NCBI RefSeq assembly: GCF_009728145.1 | Contig: NZ_WOCA01000002.1 | Location: forward strand, 124,001-188,000 | Origin: Ornithinibacillus caprae | Lineage (GTDB): Bacteria > Bacillota > Bacilli > Bacillales > Amphibacillaceae | DNA length: 64,000 nucleotides | Reading direction: 5' to 3' | In this document: piece after piece, positions 44,897 through 54,022 of the stretch | Position numbering within the stretch: position 1 is the stretch's first letter | Layout: each line of letters begins with the position of its first letter | Position numbers and translations under genes: made by a program | The notes under the pieces: model-generated | Told to the model about the DNA's origin: nothing | The model's database searches: none | Seen by the model: only the letters and a program-made list of their open reading frames with translations

Positions 44897-46279
44897 ATGA
44901 CTAAAGGTGTTAAAATTGTAACCATTGGTGGAGGAAGTAGTTATACCCCTGAACTTATGGAAGGTTTTATTAAACGATATGATGAACTTCCTATCAGAGA
45001 AATTTGGCTAGTCGATATAGAAGATGGAAAAGAAAAACTCGAAACAGTAGGTGCCATGGCGCAAAGAATGTGGGATGCTTCCCCTTATGATGTAAAAGTG
45101 CATCTAACATTAGATCGTCGTGAGGCGTTAAAAGATGCGGATTTCGTTACAACCCAATTCCGTGTTGGATTATTAAATGCACGTGTAAAAGACGAACGTA
45201 TTCCACTATCATATGGAATGGTTGGTCAAGAAACAAATGGTCCTGGTGGTATTTTCAAAGCGTTCCGAACCATTCCGGTAATCTTAGATATTGTAGAAGA
45301 TATGAAGGAACTATGTCCGGATGCTTGGTTGATTAACTTTACAAATCCTGCTGGTATGGTAACAGATGCAATTATGCGTTACGGTAAGTGGGAAAAAGTG
45401 ATTGGATTATGTAATGTTCCAGTTGGTGCTATGATGGCCGAGCCTGAATTAATTGGAAAATCACTAGATGAGCTTGTATATGCTTTTGCAGGCATCAACC
45501 ATTTCCACTGGCATCGAGTGAAGGATTTACAAGGTAATGATGTAACAGGTGAAATCATTGAGAAAATGTACGGTAATGATTCGGGTATTCCAGCCAATAT
45601 CCATGATACCCCATTTTTTATTGAACAAGTAAAACAAATGAATATGATCCCATGTGGCTATCATCGTTATTACTACCGTTTTGAAGAAATGTTGAACCAC
45701 ATGCTAGAAGAGTACCATGATCCAGAGGTCGGTACTCGTGCTCAACAAGTGAAGCAAACGGAAGCTGAATTATTTGAGCTTTATAAAGAGACTAACCTAG
45801 ATCACAAACCAGAGCAATTATCTAAACGTGGTGGTGCCCACTATTCTGATGCAGCATGTGAAACGATTGCATCCATCTATGCTAACAAAAATACTCATAT
45901 TGTGGTATCCACGAAAAATAATGGTGCAGTTCCAGATCTTCCAGCAGATACAGTAGTAGAGGTTTCTGCTTACATCGGTGCAGCTGGTGCTAGACCAATT
46001 GCATTTGGTTCACTTCCAGCGGCAGAAAGAGGCTGGTTACAAGTCATGAAAAATATGGAACTAGTTGTAGAAGAAGCAGCTGTAACAGGGGACTATGGTT
46101 TAGCTCTTCAAGCATTTACCATCAACCCATTAATTTCAAGTGGTGAAACAGCAAAACGCGTTTTAGATGAACTACTCATCGCCCACAAAAAATATTTACC
46201 ACAATTTGCTGAAAAAATTGCTGAATTGGAAGCAGCTGGTGTAACAGTGAAGGATGAGATTGCTAGAGATTTAGTTTAA
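44897..46279 (+). CDS. 6-phospho-beta-glucosidase (glycoside hydrolase family 4)
   Basis: 460 residues; ATG after GGAGG. The N-terminal NAD-binding loop VTIGGGSSYTPELMEGF, QTTQFRVG-like segment (TTQFRVGLLNARVKDE), INFTNPAGMVTDA, the metal Cys in GLCNVPVGAM and GINHFHWHRV (metal His) define GH4 of the LicH/BglT kind. These enzymes use NAD+ and Mn2+ to hydrolyse 6-phospho-beta-glucosides made by a PTS. No PTS for beta-glucosides is adjacent. A bidirectional terminator follows. Confidence 0.93.
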   Translation: MTKGVKIVTIGGGSSYTPELMEGFIKRYDELPIREIWLVDIEDGKEKLETVGAMAQRMWDASPYDVKVHLTLDRREALKDADFVTTQFRVGLLNARVKDERIPLSYGMVGQETNGPGGIFKAFRTIPVILDIVEDMKELCPDAWLINFTNPAGMVTDAIMRYGKWEKVIGLCNVPVGAMMAEPELIGKSLDELVYAFAGINHFHWHRVKDLQGNDVTGEIIEKMYGNDSGIPANIHDTPFFIEQVKQMNMIPCGYHRYYYRFEEMLNHMLEEYHDPEVGTRAQQVKQTEAELFELYKETNLDHKPEQLSKRGGAHYSDAACETIASIYANKNTHIVVSTKNNGAVPDLPADTVVEVSAYIGAAGARPIAFGSLPAAERGWLQVMKNMELVVEEAAVTGDYGLALQAFTINPLISSGETAKRVLDELLIAHKKYLPQFAEKIAELEAAGVTVKDEIARDLV

Positions 46280-46337
46280 TGGAGGTATTTTCATAGTTTG
46301 ATAGATGGAGGGGAAAAATGTAGAGGATTCAATAGAA

Positions 46338-46376
46338 GAGCCGGTTCTCGTAACTGTGAGAACCGGCTCATTTTAT
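46338..46376. terminator. bidirectional terminator between GH4 and HAD genes
   Basis: GAGCCGGTTCTC and GAGAACCGGCTC are perfectly complementary with an 8-base loop; ATTTTATT follows on the plus strand. Confidence 0.9.
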
Positions 46377-47206
46377 TATTTACTCTTAACTTTTAATGGA
46401 TCTAAAACAAGTGTATCTATTGCATATGCAACGCCACTTTCATTATTCGTTCGAGTCTGAAAATCGGCTGCTGCCTTCACTTCTGAAATAGCATTCCCCA
46501 TGGCCACACTACATCCTGCGTACTCAATCATAGGTAAATCATTTCCATTATCACCGATGCACATTACTTCTTCTTGCTTAATTCCAAGCTCTTCTGCTAA
46601 CTTTTTCACAGCGTTTCCTTTATTTGCACTTGGGTGAATAAATTCAAGAAAATATGGTGAACTTTGTACGATTGTATATTGATCATACAGTTCTTTCGGA
46701 AGGGCTTGAATGGTTTGAGTTAGCTTTTCAGGATGATTAATAAACATGACTTTTGGAATGGATATTATTGCTGGCACATCACTCACCTGCTGATAATGTA
46801 GAGGGATTTTATTTAAATAGGACTCTAACACAGTGTATTCACTAATATTAGCATTGGGTGTGTAAAGTCCTTCTGCATCAAAGAAATGAATTGGTGAGTC
46901 TAATTCCATACTGACGTCATATAGCTTAACTAAATCATTACGTTCCAGTGATAGTTCAGCAACAATTTCATTTGTATCTGTAGCTTGAACTAACGCACCG
47001 TTATAGGCAATCGCATAATCACCATCTTCATCTAGGCTAAGTTTTTCAATATAGCTGTGCATACCTCCAATTGGTCGCCCGGAACAAAGCACGATCTTTA
47101 TTCCATGTCTCTTTGCTTCATCTAGTGTACGTTTTACGTCTTCGGGTACTTCGTGATGGTCATTTAAAAGTGTTCCATCCATATCTATAGCTATTAATCT
47201 ATACAT
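46376..47206 (-). CDS. Cof-type HAD hydrolase (sugar phosphatase)
   Basis: 276 residues; ATG after GGAG. HAD motifs: IAIDMDGTLLNDHHEV (nucleophile Asp), VLCSGRPIGGM, the Lys in NKGNAVKKLAEELG and CIGDNGNDLPMIEYAG (Mg-binding Asp pair). The C2-type cap between them marks the Cof/YidA group, which removes phosphate from sugar phosphates or flavin precursors. Specific substrate unknown. Confidence 0.92.
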   Translation of the reverse strand: MYRLIAIDMDGTLLNDHHEVPEDVKRTLDEAKRHGIKIVLCSGRPIGGMHSYIEKLSLDEDGDYAIAYNGALVQATDTNEIVAELSLERNDLVKLYDVSMELDSPIHFFDAEGLYTPNANISEYTVLESYLNKIPLHYQQVSDVPAIISIPKVMFINHPEKLTQTIQALPKELYDQYTIVQSSPYFLEFIHPSANKGNAVKKLAEELGIKQEEVMCIGDNGNDLPMIEYAGCSVAMGNAISEVKAAADFQTRTNNESGVAYAIDTLVLDPLKVKSK

Positions 47207-47580
47207 GATTATGCTCCTATCTTTAGTTGATAGGTCTATTATAACAGGAATAGAGTTGCGGATCAGGTTTACCGTTTAGCAGATTGGAGTCGACACGCAA
47301 TATGAATGTCGGTGCCTGTCACTTGTCGGTTTTTGTCGGATTATGTCGGGTTTTGGGTTTTGTGCCATGCTTCCTACCTATGATTAAAATCGTTCAATTA
47401 TCCTATAAAAATTTATATCCATTTAATACTCCTTTGCTAGGATAAAAGATAGAAATTGCTGAAAAGGAGGGGAATAAGCTTTCTAACTGGTCTATTTTTG
47501 CGATTTTTCACATAAGTGCAGGTAAGGCATTCTTTAAAGATTTTATGATAGCCTAGCTTTTTGTAAAAAAGGGAGGGAGT
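47207..47580. other. intergenic region with a dispersed repeat copy
   Basis: 47308-47329 carries GTCGGTGCCTGTCACTTGTC, followed by three spaced TGTCGG steps. The rest is the promoter region of the following large gene; an AAAAGGAGGGG-like stretch at 47461 is not followed by a usable frame. Confidence 0.5.
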
Positions 47581-50500
47581 ATGTTGAATCGAAAATGGTT
47601 AAGTAGTTTCTTAGTTGGTTTGCTTATCGTTTCATCTTTTTTTCCAGTGGTACAAGCTGAGGGGAACCCTATAAGTAATTCTCGTTCTGCTTCGTCCAAC
47701 AAATCGGAACCGATTGTAACAGTTGGTCCTGCTGGGGAGACATTGTTAGCAAATGAAGAAACCACACAGATTGGTCCAGGAATTGAATTAACAGGATTTG
47801 AGCGATTTGATGCTCGTGGCTGGTTAAATGGGGAAGTGATGACAGTAGACTTGGCAAATGATGCAGTTTCTACTGATCTGCTGTTTCCAGGTGTGATTAC
47901 AGATGCTAAGCCTGTATCCGAGATGGCAAAACAATCTGGTGCAGTTGCTGGTGTGAATGGGGACTTCTTTGATATCAATAACACAAAAGCACCATCCGGT
48001 ACGATGATTCAAAGTGGCCGTCTATTAAAAGGGCCACAGGGATCGCATACATTAACAGCTGGTGTGGATGAACAAGGAATAGGCAAAATTATGAACATAT
48101 TTTTGCAAGGTACGGTTCAGCTACCAACAGGTGAACATGAGCTAGCAGCACTCAATCAATCTAGTGTTCCAGCAGGTGGAATAGGACTCTATACGTCTGT
48201 TTGGGGACAAGCTCAAAGACCGAATAGTGGGGAATCAGTATATGAAGTAGTTGTCCAAGATGGGGTAGTGGTTGCTGTATCCAATCAGGTTGGTGATGGA
48301 GTCATTGAAGAAGACACCTTCATTCTCGTTGGACGAGATGCTGGAGCAGAGGTTTTAAGAGAGCTTTCTGTAGGGGATGAAGTTAGTGTGTCCTATGCTC
48401 CACATGTTGATGGGGATTATTTAATGAATTTTGCAGTTGGTGGGAATGTAAAGCTAGTTGAAAATGGAACGGTTCCTGCAAATTTAGATGACAGTACGAC
48501 AGCACCACGTTCAGCGGTTGGTTTTTCGGAGGATGGACAGACGATGATTTTAGCAGTGGTCGATGGTCGTCAAACAGATAGTCGTGGGATGACCTTTAAG
48601 GAATTAGGAGAATTAATGAAAGAATATGGTGCTTATCAAGCATTGAATATTGATGGTGGTGGATCGTCTACGATGGTCGCACGTATGCCTGGTGAAGCTG
48701 ATGCAGAGGTTGTCAATAATCCATCTGACGGTAGTGAGCGGCATGTGCCGAATGGCATTGGCATTTTTGCGGAAGCAGGCAGTGGGGAATTAACGAGCTT
48801 TGCTGTTGAAACCGTACTAGAGGATGAGTATAGTACTCGTGTTTTCCCAGGTTTAAGTAGGAGTTTTGTTGGTAAAGGGCATGACGAAAATTATGCACCG
48901 GTCGATGTGGAAGGGGTATCCTGGCGGGCACTTCCAGCAGATGTGGGATCATTTGATGAGAATGGCATATTTTATGCAAAAAAATCTGGTTCAGCCGTAG
49001 CACAAGCACAGATTCAATCTGCTAAAGGAACACTGGATATTACCGTACTAGGTGAACTCGACAGGATCGAAGCCTCACAATCCTATATTGGTCTTGAAAT
49101 GGGAAGTACCACTAGTTTTTCTGTAAATGGCTATGATAAAGATGGGTATACCGCACGAATTGAAGCACGTGATATGGAATTAGAATATGATCGAACCGTT
49201 ATTTCAGTAGAGGATAATCAAGATGGAAGTTTTACGGTTGTACCAGAGCAGGATGGAGGATCGACAACAATTAAGGTAACCGTTCAAGACGAAGTGATCC
49301 ATCTTCCAGTTACGGTTGGACTTACTACGGTGGAAATTTCCGATTTCGAAAATACCGATGGATGGTCTTTTACAAAATATCCATCAGAGGTAGGAGCTTC
49401 CATGGAAGTGGTAGATGGTAGAAATGGAAATGGAATCCAATTAAACTATGATTTTTCGACAACGACTGCTACTCGTGCTGCCTACTTACAAGCGTCACCA
49501 CTAATGGATCTTCCTGGTGATGTACAAAAGCTAGGTTTATGGGTACATGGTGACGGAAATGGTGCATGGCTTCGGACAGTTATTGAAGATGCTACAGGCA
49601 CAAGATATACATTAACACTTGCCAACCAGGTCAATTGGACAGGCTGGAAATACGTGGAGACAACTATACCAGATGGAATACAATATCCAGCAAAATTATG
49701 GCGTATCTACCCAGTAGAAACGAACCGTAATAATCAATATACTGGTCAGCTGATTTTTGATGATTTGACAGTGAAAGTTCCACCAGAAATTGAAGATTCG
49801 GAGGCTAAGGCATCAACACCAGATCCAATTATTGCTCAAAATGCTGTAATTGAGGAGGGACGCTGGAAATTTGCTGTGTTGAATGACACGCAATTTGTTG
49901 CACTCTCACCAAATAGTCAGCAGGTGCAAATGGCTAGAGAAGCGTTACAGCAAATTGTTGCAGAGGAACCAGAGTTTCTTGTAATAAATGGAGACCTTGT
50001 AGATACTGCCTGGGAAGAGGACTTTGAATTTGCCAAACAGGTTTTGGAGGAAGAAGTTGGAGATGCGTTTCCAATTTATTATACTCCAGGGAATCATGAA
50101 ATCGTCGGAAGTGGTTCGTTAGATAACTTTTTAGACGTATTTGGCGAGAATCGTTATAGCTTTGATCATAAAGGAACTCGGTTTGTTTTATTAGATTCAT
50201 CAACCGGGAGCTTCCGGACGAGTGATTTTGACCAGTTAATCGAGCTAAAGGAATCATTGAATGATGCAGCAACAGATCCATTGATCAAAAATGTCGTTGT
50301 TTTCGGTCATCATCCAACACGTGATCCACTACCAACGAATAATAGTCAATTGTCAGATCGTAAGGAAGCGAAGCTACTAGAAAATTGGCTTACAGAGTTT
50401 CGTGAAGCCTCAAATGGAAAAGGTGCCATCTATATTAGTGGTCATGCGCATAACATTGGTCTAGAGAGAGTAGAAGGTGTGCCATATATGGTAACGGGTT

Positions 50501-50979
50501 CTGCAGGAAAAGCTCCGTACGGTTCCCCTGGTAATGGTGGTTTTTATGCATGGACAATGTTTGGGGTAGATCCGACACCAATTCCTGAGCACGCATTTGG
50601 TCCGGATCAAGCGGCTGCACCAAGTAATGCGAGAGGAAAAGAATGGATTCAAGCTGAGGTGAAACCCATTTTAGAATCAATTACAATTGATGCTCCAGAA
50701 CATCTTACAGTTGGGGAAACAGTGGAGGTTTCTGCTGTGGGACATCAAGCTGGAAATTTAGATTTCCCACTAAGCTACCCAGCATCTGTCATTTGGCAAG
50801 GTAGTGACGATGTATTTGTCGGTGCTGGTGATGCGTTGGAGCGTGCTAAAAAATCGAATAAATATAGAGCAGTTTATAACTTCTTAACTGGGGAACTTAC
50901 AGCACTAAGAAGTGGTGGGATTTCTTTAAAAGTAATAGCTAATAATGAAGAGGTTGAACAGGAAATAATTATTGATTGA
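47581..50979 (+). CDS. large secreted protein: phosphodiester glycosidase (NAGPA) plus metallophosphoesterase
   Basis: 1132 residues; ATG after GGGAGGG. Signal peptide about 1-27 (ending VQA/E). Domain order: NAGPA/DUF2233 domain (about 75-400, GVNGDFFDINNTKAPSG, RSAVGFSEDG, NIDGGGSSTMVARMPG); an Ig-like Big domain (about 410-500); a second beta domain; a carbohydrate-binding-like jelly roll (about 585-735, DFENTDGWSFTKYP..); a calcineurin-like phosphoesterase (about 760-990, NDTQF, INGDLVD, TPGNHE, VVFGHHPT, YISGHAHNIG) and a last beta domain. It is secreted and has no wall anchor motif. The NAGPA part uncovers or cleaves phosphodiester-linked sugars; together with the phosphoesterase it could take apart phosphate-containing wall or capsule polymers (inference). 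Confidence 0.9.
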   Translation: MLNRKWLSSFLVGLLIVSSFFPVVQAEGNPISNSRSASSNKSEPIVTVGPAGETLLANEETTQIGPGIELTGFERFDARGWLNGEVMTVDLANDAVSTDLLFPGVITDAKPVSEMAKQSGAVAGVNGDFFDINNTKAPSGTMIQSGRLLKGPQGSHTLTAGVDEQGIGKIMNIFLQGTVQLPTGEHELAALNQSSVPAGGIGLYTSVWGQAQRPNSGESVYEVVVQDGVVVAVSNQVGDGVIEEDTFILVGRDAGAEVLRELSVGDEVSVSYAPHVDGDYLMNFAVGGNVKLVENGTVPANLDDSTTAPRSAVGFSEDGQTMILAVVDGRQTDSRGMTFKELGELMKEYGAYQALNIDGGGSSTMVARMPGEADAEVVNNPSDGSERHVPNGIGIFAEAGSGELTSFAVETVLEDEYSTRVFPGLSRSFVGKGHDENYAPVDVEGVSWRALPADVGSFDENGIFYAKKSGSAVAQAQIQSAKGTLDITVLGELDRIEASQSYIGLEMGSTTSFSVNGYDKDGYTARIEARDMELEYDRTVISVEDNQDGSFTVVPEQDGGSTTIKVTVQDEVIHLPVTVGLTTVEISDFENTDGWSFTKYPSEVGASMEVVDGRNGNGIQLNYDFSTTTATRAAYLQASPLMDLPGDVQKLGLWVHGDGNGAWLRTVIEDATGTRYTLTLANQVNWTGWKYVETTIPDGIQYPAKLWRIYPVETNRNNQYTGQLIFDDLTVKVPPEIEDSEAKASTPDPIIAQNAVIEEGRWKFAVLNDTQFVALSPNSQQVQMAREALQQIVAEEPEFLVINGDLVDTAWEEDFEFAKQVLEEEVGDAFPIYYTPGNHEIVGSGSLDNFLDVFGENRYSFDHKGTRFVLLDSSTGSFRTSDFDQLIELKESLNDAATDPLIKNVVVFGHHPTRDPLPTNNSQLSDRKEAKLLENWLTEFREASNGKGAIYISGHAHNIGLERVEGVPYMVTGSAGKAPYGSPGNGGFYAWTMFGVDPTPIPEHAFGPDQAAAPSNARGKEWIQAEVKPILESITIDAPEHLTVGETVEVSAVGHQAGNLDFPLSYPASVIWQGSDDVFVGAGDALERAKKSNKYRAVYNFLTGELTALRSGGISLKVIANNEEVEQEIIID

Positions 50980-51284
50980 AGTAATTGCCACGAAAAGGTT
51001 TTATTCCGCATGTAACGGGTAGGTAGACCAAAACGCAGGAGTCCTGGGAGTGTACCTGCGCAAGGATCGGTGCAAGGGAAAGTGGTAGATCAACGGATCA
51101 AACAAACTGCCCACTGATTAAAGAAGGCTGTTAGGATATTAATAAGATATTCTAGCAGCCTTTCTATATGACAGGTGCCTGTCACTCCTCGGGTTTTGTC
51201 GAATTATGTCGTTTGGCAATTTAAAAAGACATAGAGACTGGTTATCTCTATGTCTGGTTATTATATGAAATGTGTTCATAAATA
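50980..51284. other. intergenic region with terminator and dispersed repeat
   Basis: Apart from the terminator at 51122-51167, bases 51171-51211 carry ACAGGTGCCTGTCACTCC and TGTCG steps, the repeat also seen at 47308. No gene. Confidence 0.5.
51122..51167 (+). terminator. terminator of the large secreted protein gene
   Basis: AAGGCTGTTAGGATATT pairs with ATATTCTAGCAGCCTT with one mismatch, followed by TCTAT. Confidence 0.7.
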
Positions 51285-51824
51285 TTACATCTTTGGTATT
51301 CTAATATTACTAACCATTAGTATTGAGAGTATGGCTGTAATCATACCGAAGAATAGTACAGATAGTATTGGTACGAAAAATGAGAAAAAGGTTAAGATGA
51401 TTCCTGCAGCCGTGATTGGAATACCATAAAAAGCCCCGTCGAATTCCTTCACATTAAAACGTGCTAAACGTATTGCACCACATAAGATATACACTGTGAT
51501 GAACACTAAACCTATATCTGGTATATTGTGAAAAGCGGTTTGATAGATTAAGATAGCTGGTGCAATACCAAATGATACAAGATCGCACAGTGAATCTAGC
51601 TGTTTGCCGAAATCAGATTCGGTATTTAATTTTCGGGCTAGCATTCCATCAAAGCGATCAGAAAAAGCTGCAAGAAAAATAAACAACTGACTCGTATGTG
51701 TATAACCTCTTACGACTAGTATAATAGCTATAATTCCAAAAGAAATATTCAATAATGTAAGACTATTGGCAGCATGTGTCCTCATTTTTACTTTTGTATG
51801 CTCCATACTTCTAATAAGAAACAT
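51285..51824 (-). CDS. pssA: CDP-diacylglycerol--serine O-phosphatidyltransferase
   Basis: 179 residues, short like B. subtilis PssA (177). Six membrane segments and the CDP-alcohol phosphatidyltransferase motif DGMLARKLNTESDFGKQLDS (DGxxAR-x8-G-x3-D) completed by CD. It makes phosphatidylserine, which Psd turns into phosphatidylethanolamine. Last gene of the dedA-psd-pssA operon. A start at MEHTKVK (51806) is also possible; the longer form has AAGTAGGT upstream. Confidence 0.95.
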   Translation of the reverse strand: MFLIRSMEHTKVKMRTHAANSLTLLNISFGIIAIILVVRGYTHTSQLFIFLAAFSDRFDGMLARKLNTESDFGKQLDSLCDLVSFGIAPAILIYQTAFHNIPDIGLVFITVYILCGAIRLARFNVKEFDGAFYGIPITAAGIILTFFSFFVPILSVLFFGMITAILSILMVSNIRIPKM

Positions 51825-51878
51825 GTTATACCTACTTTATAGTATGTACTTTCTTTTACAGTTAAATAGGAAGGATGT

Positions 51879-52655
51879 CTATGGCCATTCCCCAATAGGC
51901 TGACCTACTCTAACCGATGATTCTGTTTTTACCATAGGAGCAAAGGATCGGTGCTTCTCTAGAAAAAGAATAACTGTTGAACCAAATGAAAAATAACCTA
52001 GCTCTTCTCCTTTTTTACATGTCGGGGAAGAATGGTGAATTTGAATACTATTAATATTTAATGCTCCAACCTTAACAATAGCAACTTTCCCAAATTCAGT
52101 TGATAGTTCCGAAATCAACCGGTAATTGCTAGATAAGGGACGGTTTCCATACTTCATCCCCAAACGATTAACAGGATATGACTTTTCTCCAAGTGCATAA
52201 CGTGATAGAAGAGCACCATCAACAGGATAATGAATTCGGTGGTAATTACTTGGTGATAGATACAAAATAAAAAAATATCCATCTTTATATTGGTCTGCTT
52301 TTTTGTTATCACCAAATATATCTTTAATACTGTACAAGTGATTTTTAATGTAAAAAGAATAGTCAGATGCAACGATCCCATGATCACTTACCATCCCATC
52401 AACAGGTGAAATTAAATAATTGGGTGTTTGATCAATTGGTCTAGCATCATCCTGTAAGCCACGTGTGAAAAATGAATGTAAGGTTTTATAATGGGATATT
52501 GGATATTCCATTTCTTTTGTATTAATCTCATAAGCTTTTGAAAATGGGCCAATAAGTGGCTTGCTAATTCGAGATCGTGTAAAGGTTTTTAATATAGAAG
52601 AACTAATCGGATTTCCAGTTAGTTCGACGAATGATTTTAATAGCGTTTTTTTCAA
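51879..52655 (-). CDS. psd: phosphatidylserine decarboxylase
   Basis: 258 residues from TTG 52655, whose bases overlap the stop of the dedA gene (ATTGA). AAGGACTGG lies six bases upstream. The self-cleavage site is FSFGSTVILF (GST; Ser becomes the pyruvoyl group) about 33 residues from the end. ISPVDGMVSDHG and YHRIHYPVDG are family hallmarks. It makes phosphatidylethanolamine at the membrane and acts after PssA. Confidence 0.95.
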   Translation of the reverse strand: MKKTLLKSFVELTGNPISSSILKTFTRSRISKPLIGPFSKAYEINTKEMEYPISHYKTLHSFFTRGLQDDARPIDQTPNYLISPVDGMVSDHGIVASDYSFYIKNHLYSIKDIFGDNKKADQYKDGYFFILYLSPSNYHRIHYPVDGALLSRYALGEKSYPVNRLGMKYGNRPLSSNYRLISELSTEFGKVAIVKVGALNINSIQIHHSSPTCKKGEELGYFSFGSTVILFLEKHRSFAPMVKTESSVRVGQPIGEWP

Positions 52656-53284
52656 TGTTTCCAGTCCTTTATGTTATTACTAGATATGAGTTTTTCTTTT
52701 CTTCTATAATAAAACACGATAATTCCTAGGAGAAGGATGATTATCATTAACGTTGGCAGTATTATCCAAATATAGTGATGCAGCATTACAAAGAGCTGAT
52801 CCCAATTATTACCTAGTTGATTACCTAACACAATAAATGTAGATACCCAAATAATCGCACCAATATAAGCAAACATAGCAAACCGCTTAAAAGGGAATTT
52901 GGATATTCCTCCTAGGTATGCAGCCACATGTCTTACACCTGGGATAAAATAACAAATTACCAGTACAAACGATCCAAATCGATTAAATAAGTGATTAGTA
53001 CGTTGAATCATTCGTTCACTAATAAATAATCTTTTTCCAAATTTCCTTATAAATGGTTCCCCTAATTTGATTCCAAGAAAATAACTAATCGTAATTCCGC
53101 AAATAGCACCAAGAAGTGCTGAGGTATATGTAAAAAGAAAATTCATATTCCCTAAAGAGATGACGTATCCCAAATAGGTTAATAGAACCTCATCTGGAAC
53201 AGGTAATCCTACAATACCTAACGTTAATAGAACAAAAATGGCAATATAGCCATATTGGGCTATTAAATCATACCATGTTTCCAT
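52652..53284 (-). CDS. DedA-family membrane protein
   Basis: 210 residues from ATG 53284, seven bases after AAGGA. Five or six hydrophobic segments and the DedA patterns VLLTLGIVGLPVPDEVLLTY, GAICGITISYFLGIKLGEPF and FIPGVRHVAAYLGG (Arg in the re-entrant loop). DedA proteins flip phospholipids or undecaprenyl phosphate; linkage to psd/pssA suggests PE distribution across the membrane, as proposed for B. subtilis PetA (YbfM). First gene of the operon. Confidence 0.92.
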   Translation of the reverse strand: METWYDLIAQYGYIAIFVLLTLGIVGLPVPDEVLLTYLGYVISLGNMNFLFTYTSALLGAICGITISYFLGIKLGEPFIRKFGKRLFISERMIQRTNHLFNRFGSFVLVICYFIPGVRHVAAYLGGISKFPFKRFAMFAYIGAIIWVSTFIVLGNQLGNNWDQLFVMLHHYIWIILPTLMIIILLLGIIVFYYRRKEKLISSNNIKDWKH

Positions 53285-53465
53285 ACGGTGTCCTTCTTTC
53301 TGAGGAAGTTTGTACAATATTACTATTATACTAGATTATGTAAATAATGATAGAAAAAATAAAGACTAATTTATGAATTGATGGGAGGGAAGTTCGTTTT
53401 GAAAGAGTTTGAAAGGAATCTGTAGCTTGTTGGAGATTCAATGATAGTTTAGTTTGAAAAATATT

Positions 53466-53490
53466 GTAACTATTTTGTGTTATATTCGTG
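53466..53490 (+). promoter_or_regulatory. ECF-type promoter of the sigma/anti-sigma pair
   Basis: GTAAC (53466-53470) and CGTG (53487-53490) are 16 bases apart, close to the ECF pattern AAC-N16-CGT. This suggests that the sigma factor drives its own operon. Confidence 0.55.
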
Positions 53491-53515
53491 TTATGTAAGA
53501 AGGGGGGAGAGAGAT

Positions 53516-54022
53516 GTGCGAGATGATATTGATGGGTTGTATCTTTTATATTTTAAGGATATTTATCGCTTTCTTCTTTCTCTGACCAATGATCATTATA
53601 CTGCAGAGGATCTAGTACAAGAAACTTTTTTTCGTGCCTATTTATATTTGGAAAAATTCCATGCTGGGAATGTAAAAACATGGCTTTTTACGGTTGCTCA
53701 TCGTGCCTTTGTTGATTATTACAGAAAGCATAAACGAATCGATGTGAAAGAGGAGGATTTTTTTCGGACTCGATTTGAACAGAAACAAACAACAGAAGCT
53801 ATCGTAGTTCTACAGGAGGATATTTTAGAAATTAGGAAGTTATTAAAAGATTTGCCGGAGAAGCATAAGTTTGCTGTGCTACTTCATGATTTTCATGAAC
53901 TTACATATGACGAAGCTGCACAGGTAATGAATGTAAAGAAATCTCATTTCAAAGTTTTATTGTTTCGTGGTAGGCAAGCAATTAGAAACAGAAAGGTGGG
54001 GGAATATGAGCGAAGATTTTAA
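53516..54022 (+). CDS. ECF RNA polymerase sigma factor
   Basis: 168 residues from GTG 53516, preceded by AAGGGGGGAG. Region 2 includes YTAEDLVQETFFRAY, KTWLFTVAHRAFVDYYRKHK; region 4 is KFAVLLHDFHELTYDEAAQ and SHFKVLLFRGRQAIR. It resembles B. subtilis SigM/SigX-like factors that react to wall stress. The last 17 bases overlap the anti-sigma gene, a common pairing. Exact orthology is open. Confidence 0.92.
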   Translation: MRDDIDGLYLLYFKDIYRFLLSLTNDHYTAEDLVQETFFRAYLYLEKFHAGNVKTWLFTVAHRAFVDYYRKHKRIDVKEEDFFRTRFEQKQTTEAIVVLQEDILEIRKLLKDLPEKHKFAVLLHDFHELTYDEAAQVMNVKKSHFKVLLFRGRQAIRNRKVGEYERRF

